A stretch of 23,911 nt of DNA from an uncultured Oscillospiraceae bacterium (GTDB lineage: Bacteria; Bacillota; Clostridia; Oscillospirales; Oscillospiraceae), in the NCBI GenBank assembly GCA_904398675.1, contig CAJFPI010000176.1, positions 1-23,911 of the forward strand, read 5' to 3'. The position numbers and the translations under genes are program-made. Shown here in pieces: positions 7,796 to 14,617 of this stretch; within the stretch, counting starts at the first letter, position 1; every line of letters starts with the position of its first letter. Below the pieces are notes generated by a model, which was given only the letters and a program-made list of their open reading frames with translations, was not told the origin of the DNA and did no database searches.

Positions 7796-9534
7796 GCCCC
7801 GGCGCCCCCTTTCTGGAACTGGCTTTCATAGATCTCCCGGTACACCTCACAGCGCTCCAGCAGCTCCCGGTGGCTGCCGAGGCCCGCCTGGCGTCCGTCC
7901 TCCAGCACCAGGATCTGGTCGGCATGGCGGAGGCTGGCGGTGCGCTGGCTGACGATCACCACCGTCATCTCCCCCTCCAGGGCCCGCAGGGCCCTCCGCA
8001 GGGCCGCGTCGGTGGCAAAGTCCAGGGCGCTGGCGCTGTCGTCCAGAATCAGCACCGCCGGCTTCTGCACCAGGGCCCGGGCGATGGTCAGCCGCTGGCG
8101 CTGGCCGCCGGAGAAGTTCCGCCCCCCCTGCTCCACCGGCTCCTCCAGGCCAAGGGGCTTTTCCCGCACAAAATCCGCTGCCTGGGCGGTCTCCAGGGCC
8201 GCCCAGAGGGCGGCGTCGTCCGCCTCTCCATTGCCCCAGAGGAGGTTGGAGCGGATGGTGCCGGTGAAGAGCTGGGCCCGCTGGGGCACCACCGCCACCA
8301 GGGTCCTGAGCTGCTCCTTGGGATAGTCGGCCACTGCCCGGCCGAAGAGGCGGACCCGGCCGCCGGTGGCGTCGTAAAACCGGGGGATCAGGTTCACCAC
8401 GCTGGTCTTGCCGCTGCCGGTGCCGCCGATGATGCCGAAGGTCTCCCCCCGCCGGACGGTAAAGGTAATGTCCTGCAGGCTCTCACCGCCGGCGCCGGGA
8501 TAGGTGAGGTCCACCCTTTCAAAGGACACCGCCTCCACCCCCTCCGGCCGCGCCTCCTGGGCAGGGAAGGCCATCTCCGGCGCCGCATCCAGCACCGACT
8601 GAACACGCCCGGCGCAGGCCAGGGCCTTGGAGGTGAGGACAATGGTGTTGGCCAGCTTGACCAGCTCCACCAGGATCTGGCCCATGTAGTTGGTAAGGGC
8701 GTAGACGTCGCCGCTGAGGAGGACGCCCCCCTCCACCTGCCGCCCGCCTACATATAGCACCGCCACCGCCGCCAGGTTCACCACCACATAGGTCATGGGG
8801 TTGAGCAGGGCGGAAAGCCGCCCCACCCGCAGCTGCAGGGCCGTCAGGCGCTGGTTTTCCTCGCGGAACTGCCGCTCCTCCTCCGCCTCCCGGCCGAAGG
8901 CGCGGACCACCCGGACGCCGGTGAGGTTCTCCCGCGTCAGGCGCAGCACCCGGTCCAGCTGATTCTGGGTCCCCCGGTAGAGGGGGTTCGTCAGGCGCAT
9001 GAGTCCAAAGACGATCAGGCTCAAAACCGGCACCGCCGCGGCAAAGACCAGGGCCGTTTTCCAGTCGATGGTGAAGGCCATGACCACGCTGCCGAAGACG
9101 ATGAAGGGCGAGCGCATGAAAAGGCGCAGGAACATGTTGACCCCGTTTTGCACCTGGTTGATGTCGCTGGTGAGCCGGGTGATCAGGGTGCTGCTCCCGA
9201 TGGTATCCATCTGGGCAAAGTCCAGGGTCCCGATGTGCCGGAACAGCTCCCGGCGCATGGCGCTGGCGCAGCCGATGGCCGCCTGGGCGGCAAACCACTG
9301 GGCCGTGATGGAGCAGAGAAGGCCCACCACTCCCAGCGCCAGCAGCAGCGCGCAGCAGCGGAGGATAAAGCCCGTGTCCTCCCCGGCGATGCCCACGTCG
9401 ATGATCTCCGCCACCACCAGCGGCACAAGCAGGTCAAACAGCGCCTCCATCAGCTTGAACAGCGGCGCCAGAACGCTCTGCCGCCCATAGCCCTTCAAAA
9501 AGCGCAGGAGCGTCCGATGTTGTCTCTGTTTCAA
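7792..9534 (-). CDS. Heterodimeric ABC exporter, subunit with degenerate catalytic site
   Basis: Partner subunit of 580 residues, transmembrane domain then ATPase domain. Walker A (GGTGSGKT at 370-377) and signature (FSGGQ at 474-478) are intact. The catalytic glutamate after Walker B is Asp (LILDD, D499) and the H-loop histidine is Gln (VSQRT, Q530). This asymmetry is the hallmark of heterodimeric exporters in which one of two ATP sites does not hydrolyse. I choose TTG 9534, nine bases after AGGGAGG. The in-frame ATG at 9558 would sit only about 2 bases after the expected transcription start of the promoter at 9567-9594. If that promoter is wrong, the ATG at 9558 is the alternative. Confidence 0.9.
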   Translation of the reverse strand: MKQRQHRTLLRFLKGYGRQSVLAPLFKLMEALFDLLVPLVVAEIIDVGIAGEDTGFILRCCALLLALGVVGLLCSITAQWFAAQAAIGCASAMRRELFRHIGTLDFAQMDTIGSSTLITRLTSDINQVQNGVNMFLRLFMRSPFIVFGSVVMAFTIDWKTALVFAAAVPVLSLIVFGLMRLTNPLYRGTQNQLDRVLRLTRENLTGVRVVRAFGREAEEERQFREENQRLTALQLRVGRLSALLNPMTYVVVNLAAVAVLYVGGRQVEGGVLLSGDVYALTNYMGQILVELVKLANTIVLTSKALACAGRVQSVLDAAPEMAFPAQEARPEGVEAVSFERVDLTYPGAGGESLQDITFTVRRGETFGIIGGTGSGKTSVVNLIPRFYDATGGRVRLFGRAVADYPKEQLRTLVAVVPQRAQLFTGTIRSNLLWGNGEADDAALWAALETAQAADFVREKPLGLEEPVEQGGRNFSGGQRQRLTIARALVQKPAVLILDDSASALDFATDAALRRALRALEGEMTVVIVSQRTASLRHADQILVLEDGRQAGLGSHRELLERCEVYREIYESQFQKGGAGA

Positions 9535-9566
9535 AAATAGAATCCTCCCTGTGGTCATTTCTCCTT

Positions 9567-9594
9567 ATTATACCACGCACTTTCAAGGATGCAA
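9567..9594 (-). promoter_or_regulatory. Promoter of the heterodimeric ABC exporter
   Basis: Minus-strand TTGCAT (9589-9594), a 16-base spacer and perfect TATAAT (9567-9572). Transcription is expected to start near 9560, which supports use of the downstream TTG start at 9534. Confidence 0.55.
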
Positions 9595-9667
9595 TCGCCG
9601 ATTTTCCGTCCGTTGTGGCGGTGCGTTAAAAGGTCGTTTAAGATAGCAGGGAAATTCGGGAAAGCTA

Positions 9668-9697
9668 TTGACGGCTGCCGCGCTTTGATGCTATGCT
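9668..9697 (+). promoter_or_regulatory. Possible promoter of the phosphate/potassium uptake operon
   Basis: TTGACG (9668-9673), an 18-base spacer and TATGCT (9692-9697). An extended -10 TGCTATACA overlaps it at 9694-9702. It lies about 90 bases before the phosphate transporter start. I see no recognisable Pho box. Confidence 0.45.
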
Positions 9698-9786
9698 ATA
9701 CACGATTTGTCAACCTTATATCACCCCTTCAGAAGAAACGGCATCCCCCCTTTCCCCGCCGGGAAAACTGATTTTGCAGGTGAAAT

Positions 9787-10839
9787 ATGGACGTTTCTCT
9801 CTCCTATTTTTTAAATGCCATGTCCGAAAGCCCCGTGCTGCTGATCACAGTGGCGCTGACGCTGGGTGTCATCTTCGTCAACGGGTGGACTGACGCGCCA
9901 AATGCCATCGCAACCTGCATCACCACCCGGTGCATGGGCGCGCGCCAGGCCATTCTGCTCAGCGCTGTCTTTAACTTTCTGGGCGTTTTGATCATGACCC
10001 ATATCAACGCCTCTGTGGCCTCCACCATCAGCACCATGGTGGACTTCGGCGGCAATACCCACGAGGCGCTCATCGCCCTGTGTGCGGCGCTGTTTTCCAT
10101 TGTGGTGTACAGCGTAGCCGCCTCCTATTTCGGCATCCCCACCAGCGAGAGCCACAGCCTCATCGCCGGTCTCACCGGAGCGGCCATCGCCATCCACAAC
10201 GGGCTGGACGGCGTGAACGGGGACGAGTGGATCAAGGTGATCTACGGGCTCTTCATGAGCCTCATTCTGGGCTTTGCCGTCGGCTGGGTCATCTGCAAGC
10301 TGCTGACCATCCTCTGCGCGGGGATGAACCGGCGCCGGACCAACCGCTTTTTCCAGGGGGCCCAGATCTTCGGCGCCGCTGCCATGAGCTTTATGCACGG
10401 CGCCCAGGACGGGCAGAAATTCATCGGCGTGCTGCTCCTGGGCGTGGCCTTCTGCAATGGGCAGAGCAGCGTGGAGGGGGCCGTCATCCCGGTGTGGCTG
10501 ATGCTGCTGTGCAGTGTGGTGATGGGCGTTGGCACCAGCGTGGGCGGAGAAAAGATCATCAAATCCGTGGGCATGGACATGGTCAAGCTGGAGAAATATC
10601 AGGGCTTTGCCGCAGATCTCTCCGCTGCCGTGTGCCTCCTGCTGTCCACACTCTTTGGGATCCCGGTCTCCACCACCCACACCAAAACCAGCGCCATCAT
10701 GGGTGTTGGCGCCGTCAAGCGCCTGTCCGCCATCAACTTCGGCGTGGTCAAGGACATGATGCTCACCTGGGTATTCACCTTCCCCGGCTGCGGCCTCATC
10801 AGCTTTGTCATGGCAAAGCTCTTTATGGCCCTGCTGTAA
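9787..10839 (+). CDS. pit: Inorganic phosphate transporter, Pit family
   Basis: Integral membrane low-affinity phosphate permease of 350 residues. The two inverted PiT repeats are visible. The first has NGWTDAPNAIATCITT (32-47) and PTSESHSLIAG (118-128); the second has HGAQDGQKFIG (204-214) and PVSTTHTKTSAIMG (293-306). These are the family signatures that bind cation and phosphate. Most of the rest is hydrophobic helices. The ATG at 9787 follows GCAGGTGAAAT, a fair ribosome site. It is the first gene of a plus-strand operon, and the DUF47 partner 56 bases downstream is the usual companion of Pit permeases. Sulfate or another anion is a weaker possibility. Confidence 0.93.
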   Translation: MDVSLSYFLNAMSESPVLLITVALTLGVIFVNGWTDAPNAIATCITTRCMGARQAILLSAVFNFLGVLIMTHINASVASTISTMVDFGGNTHEALIALCAALFSIVVYSVAASYFGIPTSESHSLIAGLTGAAIAIHNGLDGVNGDEWIKVIYGLFMSLILGFAVGWVICKLLTILCAGMNRRRTNRFFQGAQIFGAAAMSFMHGAQDGQKFIGVLLLGVAFCNGQSSVEGAVIPVWLMLLCSVVMGVGTSVGGEKIIKSVGMDMVKLEKYQGFAADLSAAVCLLLSTLFGIPVSTTHTKTSAIMGVGAVKRLSAINFGVVKDMMLTWVFTFPGCGLISFVMAKLFMALL

Positions 10840-10895
10840 GCCGCCATTTCCCCGGAAGATAAAGAGAGTGCTCGGACACAGGAAGGAGAAATCGC

Positions 10896-11519
10896 ATGGC
10901 AAGAAAGCAAGACGCCTTTTATTTTGACAACTTCACGGCCTGCATCGACTGTGCCTGCCAGGCGGCCCACCTGCTCTACCAGTGCATGAAGGAGTTTGAT
11001 CCTCAGCACATCAAGGAGCGGCTGGACGAGATGCACAGGGTGGAGCACGCGGCGGACATGAAGAAACACGAGCTGCTCAACGTGCTGGCCAAGGCCTTCA
11101 TCACCCCCATCGAGCGGGAGGACATCCTCCTGCTCAGCCAGAATATCGACGAGGTCACCGACAAGATCGAGGACGTGCTGCTGCGGCTCTACTGCAACAA
11201 CGTCCAGCAGATCCGGCCCGACGCGCTGAAACTGGCGGAGGTGGTGATCCGCTGCTGCGAGGAGGCCAAGCGCATGCTGGAGGAGTTTTCCCAGTTCAAG
11301 CACTCCAAGACCCTCCACGGCCGCATCGTCCACATTAATACCATGGAGGAGGAGGCTGATGAGCTGTTCATCACCAGCCTGCGCACCCTGCACACCACCT
11401 GCGGCGATCCGCTCCAGATCCTTGTCTGGCGGGAGATCTACATGTATCTGGAGAAGTGTGCGGACGCCTGTGAGCATGTGGCGGATATTGTGGAAAGCGT
11501 CGTTATGAAAAATTCCTGA
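10896..11519 (+). CDS. DUF47 (PhoU-like) Pit accessory protein
   Basis: Soluble all-helical protein of 207 residues in the DUF47/TIGR00153 family, which resembles PhoU and is nearly always encoded beside pit. Visible family motifs are EHAAD near 50-54, FITPIEREDI (68-77), NIDEVTDKIED (83-93), EEEADEL (151-157) and EKCADACEHVADIVE (186-200). The acidic patches are thought to bind metal ions. Its likely role is control or assembly of the adjacent phosphate transporter. The ATG follows GGAAGGAGAAATCGC, a strong ribosome site. The next gene, ktrB, starts 52 bases later. Confidence 0.93.
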   Translation: MARKQDAFYFDNFTACIDCACQAAHLLYQCMKEFDPQHIKERLDEMHRVEHAADMKKHELLNVLAKAFITPIEREDILLLSQNIDEVTDKIEDVLLRLYCNNVQQIRPDALKLAEVVIRCCEEAKRMLEEFSQFKHSKTLHGRIVHINTMEEEADELFITSLRTLHTTCGDPLQILVWREIYMYLEKCADACEHVADIVESVVMKNS

Positions 11520-11527
11520 GGGAGAAG

Positions 11528-11571
11528 GGAAGGGAAGGACAGAGGGCTGCGGCGCAGCTGCTCTGCGAAAA
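11528..11571 (+). promoter_or_regulatory. Stem-loop between the ribosome site and start codon of ktrB
   Basis: The only purine-rich ribosome-site-like stretch before ktrB (GAAGGGAAGGAC, ending at 11540) is more than 30 bases from the ATG. Between them a stem-loop can form: AGAG pairs with CTCT and GCTGC with GCAGC around a GGC loop (11541-11564, with a small internal loop). Folding would leave about 9 bases between the ribosome site and ATG. The idea rests on sequence alone. Confidence 0.35.
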
Positions 11572-12879
11572 ATGTCAACTATTGTTTCCTACTTTAAAAA
11601 GCAGCCCCCCGGGCGGCTGATCACCCTGGGCTTTGCGGCGGTCATCCTGATCGGCAGCGGGCTTTTGATGCTGCCGATCTCCGTTAAGCCGGGGGCGGAG
11701 GTGGCGTACATTGATGCGCTGTTTACCTCCACCAGTGCCGTGTGCGTCACTGGGCTTATCGCTATCGACGTCTATGACCACTTCACCGTTTTTGGCCAGG
11801 CGGTGGTGGCGGCCCTGATCCAGATCGGCGGCCTGGGCGTCACATCCGTGGGCGTGGGGCTGATCCTTGCCGCCGGGCGGCGGGTCAGCATCAAGGGGCG
11901 CCTGCTGGTGAAAGAGGCGCTGAATGTGGACACCTTTCAGGGCATGGTCCGTCTGGTCAAGTCTGTGCTGCTGCTGACGCTCTGTTTCGAAGGGGCCGGA
12001 GCTGTCCTGAGCTTTCTCTCGTTTATCCAGGATTATCCGCCCCTGCGGGCCCTGTGGATCAGCGTTTTCCACTCCATCGCCGCCTTCAACAACTCCGGCT
12101 TTGACATCTTAGGCGGCCTGCGCAACCTGATCCCCTATCAGACCGACGTCCTGCTGAACCTGACCACCTGCGGCCTCATTATCTTCGGCGGCATTGGCTT
12201 TCTCGTCATGCTGGACATGGGGCGCAGCCGTTTCTCCTTCCGGAAGATGACGCTGCACACCAAGGTGGTTCTCACCACCACTGCGGTCCTCCTGATCACA
12301 GGGACGCTGCTGCTGAAGGCAACGGAGGACATGAGCTGGCTGGGGGCCTTTTTCCACAGCGTCTCTGCCCGTACCGCCGGCTTTTCCACCTACCCCATCG
12401 GGGATCTTACCAATGCCGGCCTTTTTACGCTGACGGTTCTAATGTTTATCGGCGCCTCCCCCGGATCCACCGGCGGCGGCATCAAGACCACCACCTTTTT
12501 CTCCCTGATGCAGGAGGTCCGCTCCGTTTTCACCAAGCAGCGCCCCGGCGCTTTTCACCGGACGCTGCCGGCAGAGACGCTGTCCAAGGCTTCCGTCATT
12601 GCGCTGCTTTCTCTGCTGGTAGTATTCTGCGGCACATTCTTTCTCTGCGTTCTGGAACCCAGCTGTACCTTCCTCCAGCTGCTTTTTGAGGTGGTTTCGG
12701 CCTTCGGCACAGTGGGGCTCTCCACCGGCATCACGCCGGATCTCTGCGTTGCCAGCAAGCTCATTATCATTTTTACCATGTTCATTGGCCGTCTGGGCGC
12801 ATTTACCCTGCTGTCCATCTGGATCAACCGCCCGGAGTCCGGCGCTCACTACACAGAGGAATCTATTACGATTGGTTAG
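11572..12879 (+). CDS. ktrB: Potassium uptake channel subunit KtrB (TrkH/KtrB family)
   Basis: Membrane channel of 435 residues that imports K+, coupled to Na+ in characterised KtrB. It has the four P-loop repeats of the family: TSAVCVTGL (54-62), AFNNSGFDILGG (171-182), SARTAGFSTYPIG (265-277) and SAFGTVGLSTGITPD (376-390). The gating loop GASPGSTGGGIKTTT is at 294-308. The single filter glycine in each repeat is present. The ATG lacks a normally spaced ribosome site, as noted for the stem-loop just upstream. ktrA follows within 10 bases, giving the membrane pore and its cytosolic gating ring in one transcript. Confidence 0.93.
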   Translation: MSTIVSYFKKQPPGRLITLGFAAVILIGSGLLMLPISVKPGAEVAYIDALFTSTSAVCVTGLIAIDVYDHFTVFGQAVVAALIQIGGLGVTSVGVGLILAAGRRVSIKGRLLVKEALNVDTFQGMVRLVKSVLLLTLCFEGAGAVLSFLSFIQDYPPLRALWISVFHSIAAFNNSGFDILGGLRNLIPYQTDVLLNLTTCGLIIFGGIGFLVMLDMGRSRFSFRKMTLHTKVVLTTTAVLLITGTLLLKATEDMSWLGAFFHSVSARTAGFSTYPIGDLTNAGLFTLTVLMFIGASPGSTGGGIKTTTFFSLMQEVRSVFTKQRPGAFHRTLPAETLSKASVIALLSLLVVFCGTFFLCVLEPSCTFLQLLFEVVSAFGTVGLSTGITPDLCVASKLIIIFTMFIGRLGAFTLLSIWINRPESGAHYTEESITIG

Positions 12880-12888
12880 GTGCGTGTT

Positions 12889-13560
12889 ATGAAAAAAGAT
12901 ATGTCTACATCCTTTGGCGTTATCGGGCTGGGCAGGTTTGGCTCTGCGCTGGTGAAGATCCTGTCTGAAGCCGGGAAAGAGGTTATCGCCGTGGACAAGA
13001 GCGAGCAGGCGGTAAAGGCGGTGCGGAAATATACCGACTATGCTTTTGTGGTAGAGTCTCTCAACCAGGAGACGCTGGAGGCCACCGGCATCCAAAACTG
13101 CGGCACGGTGACCATCTGCATCGGCGAGGCCATCGACATGAGCATCCTCACCACCATGCTGGTCATTAAAATGGGGATCCCCCATGTGATTGCCAAGGCT
13201 ACCAGCACTGAACACGGCGATGTGCTGAAACGGCTGGGCGCCTCGGTGGTCTTTCCGGAGTCCGATATGGCTGTCTACATGGGAAAGCGCCTGCTCTCCG
13301 GGAATCTGATCGATTTCATCTCTCTGGATGACGGCGTGGAGATCCGCCGGATCCAGATCGGCGGACGGTTTGTGGGGCAGACCATTCAGGAGATCGATGT
13401 GCGCCGGACCTATGGCATCAATATCATCGCGATCGAGCGCAACCATCAGACCGATGTGGACTTTTCCGCGCAGTACTGCTTTCAGGAGGGGGATATCGTG
13501 TCTGTGATCGGCAAGGTTGAAAAAATCGACCGTTTCGAGGCGGATATCACCCGATCCTGA
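12889..13560 (+). CDS. ktrA: Potassium channel gating subunit KtrA (RCK/TrkA domain)
   Basis: Cytoplasmic ring-forming protein of 223 residues that opens or closes KtrB in response to nucleotides. The Rossmann-type RCK_N domain (8-125) shows the nucleotide-binding GLGRFG at 13-18 and the ribose-binding acidic residue D36 at the end of strand 2 (VIAVDKS). The C-terminal part (about 145-220) fits the RCK_C/TrkA_C domain, ending EGDIVSVIGKVEKIDRFE. I use ATG 12889, six bases after AGGTG; GTG at 12880 directly abutting the ktrB stop is possible but badly placed. Last gene of the operon, followed by a strong terminator. Confidence 0.93.
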   Translation: MKKDMSTSFGVIGLGRFGSALVKILSEAGKEVIAVDKSEQAVKAVRKYTDYAFVVESLNQETLEATGIQNCGTVTICIGEAIDMSILTTMLVIKMGIPHVIAKATSTEHGDVLKRLGASVVFPESDMAVYMGKRLLSGNLIDFISLDDGVEIRRIQIGGRFVGQTIQEIDVRRTYGINIIAIERNHQTDVDFSAQYCFQEGDIVSVIGKVEKIDRFEADITRS

Positions 13561-13601
13561 TGCGCTCCCAATGGGTCCGGTTCCTGCAAAAAAACAGAAA
13601 C

Positions 13602-13644
13602 CGCCGGAGCCGCAGCTGATTTGCTGCGGCTCCGGCGTCTTTTT
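13602..13644. terminator. Bidirectional intrinsic terminator between converging operons
   Basis: A perfect 14-base stem (13602-13615 with 13624-13637) with an 8-base loop. On the plus strand TCTTTTT follows, ending the pit-ktrA operon. On the minus strand GTTTCTGTTTTTTT follows, so it can also stop the converging operon that ends with the acetyltransferase gene. Confidence 0.88.
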
Positions 13645-13680
13645 CGGCATGCGGCGCGCCTGGATCCCCCCAAGCAGGAG

Positions 13681-13715
13681 GAGGAGCCGCGCCCTGCGTC
13701 AGGGCGCGGCTCCTC
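13681..13715. repeat. Long perfect GC-rich hairpin
   Basis: A perfect 16-base stem (13681-13696 with 13700-13715) with a 3-base loop lies 30 bases after the acetyltransferase stop. It contains GGGCGCGGC, the same 9-mer as the stem at 777-785. No T-run follows on the minus strand, so it may assist termination or stabilise the mRNA end. Confidence 0.6.
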
Positions 13716-13744
13716 TCCTGTTTCAAGGCTGGTGAGGCACTCTG

Positions 13745-14617
13745 TCAGGCCAGATCCAGACCTATATATCCGTTTTTCCCGGTGATGCGGCTCTGGGGGT
13801 CGCCGGGCGTGATAACGCCAAAGTGCTGGATCTCCCCGCCCAGCGCCGTCCCCATCCAGGTGGGCATCCGGAACTCGCTCCGCTCCGCGGGCATCCTTTC
13901 CAGGATACCGGCCAGGCAGCCGGGAAGATCCTCCTCATCTGCCAGCACCTCATTGACCAGCAGCGCGCCGTCTGCAGTGTACTGGACCGCGGCGCAGCCG
14001 GGCCTGCTGCCCTCCAGGCGGTACAGCCCTCCGTCTCCCTGACGGCAGATCTCTCCCTGGAAATCCACCGCCTCACGGTCCCAGCTGACATAAGTGGTTC
14101 CGCCAAGATAGCTCTCCCGGATGGCATAGTACTCCCCCGCATCCACCGGCTGGAGGCGGAGCGGCCGGCAGTCTGTGAGCTCCTCCGCAGTCGGATGCAC
14201 CATCCGGGTATAAAATGCCTCCTTGAGGCGGGCCACTTTGTCATAGTAGAGATACAGGCTGTCATTGTCCGGAACACCCAAAAGGCAGTCCATTCCCTTG
14301 CCCACCCGGTGTTCCACCGCTTTTTTCAACAGCTCCGGAGCCAGCCCCTGCCCGCGGTGCTCTGGGGCTGTGGTCAGGGCGTAATAAAACCCGCTGCGAT
14401 AGACGCCGCCGGAGGCCAAATGGAGCGTGCAGGGAATCAGCGTCAGCATGGCTGCCGGCTCATCCTGACACAGAGCCAGCTCCATCCATTCCGAATGGAA
14501 CATCCGCTGCTCAAAGCAGGCCATAAACGCCTCGGTATCGCCAAAGCCGGTCCTCCAGAGATGGTGCATCCTGGGGAGGTCCTCCTCCCTGGCCAGGCGG
14601 AATGTGTAATCAGGCAT
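13745..14617 (-). CDS. GNAT-family N-acetyltransferase, probably tandem (Eis-like)
   Basis: Predicted cytoplasmic acyl-CoA-dependent acetyltransferase of 290 residues. The acetyl-CoA motif A is clear in the first half: YALTTAPEHRGQGLAPELL, with RGQGLA at 88-93. The second half (about 155-270) looks like a second, degenerate GNAT-type unit, as in Eis-like enzymes with two GNAT folds, but that is inference. Target unknown. The ATG at 14617 has AAGGAG seven bases upstream, within the end of the preceding gene, which it overlaps by 8 bases. A longer frame to 14716 lies inside that gene and is rejected. It is the last gene of the right-hand operon. Confidence 0.85.
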   Translation of the reverse strand: MPDYTFRLAREEDLPRMHHLWRTGFGDTEAFMACFEQRMFHSEWMELALCQDEPAAMLTLIPCTLHLASGGVYRSGFYYALTTAPEHRGQGLAPELLKKAVEHRVGKGMDCLLGVPDNDSLYLYYDKVARLKEAFYTRMVHPTAEELTDCRPLRLQPVDAGEYYAIRESYLGGTTYVSWDREAVDFQGEICRQGDGGLYRLEGSRPGCAAVQYTADGALLVNEVLADEEDLPGCLAGILERMPAERSEFRMPTWMGTALGGEIQHFGVITPGDPQSRITGKNGYIGLDLA

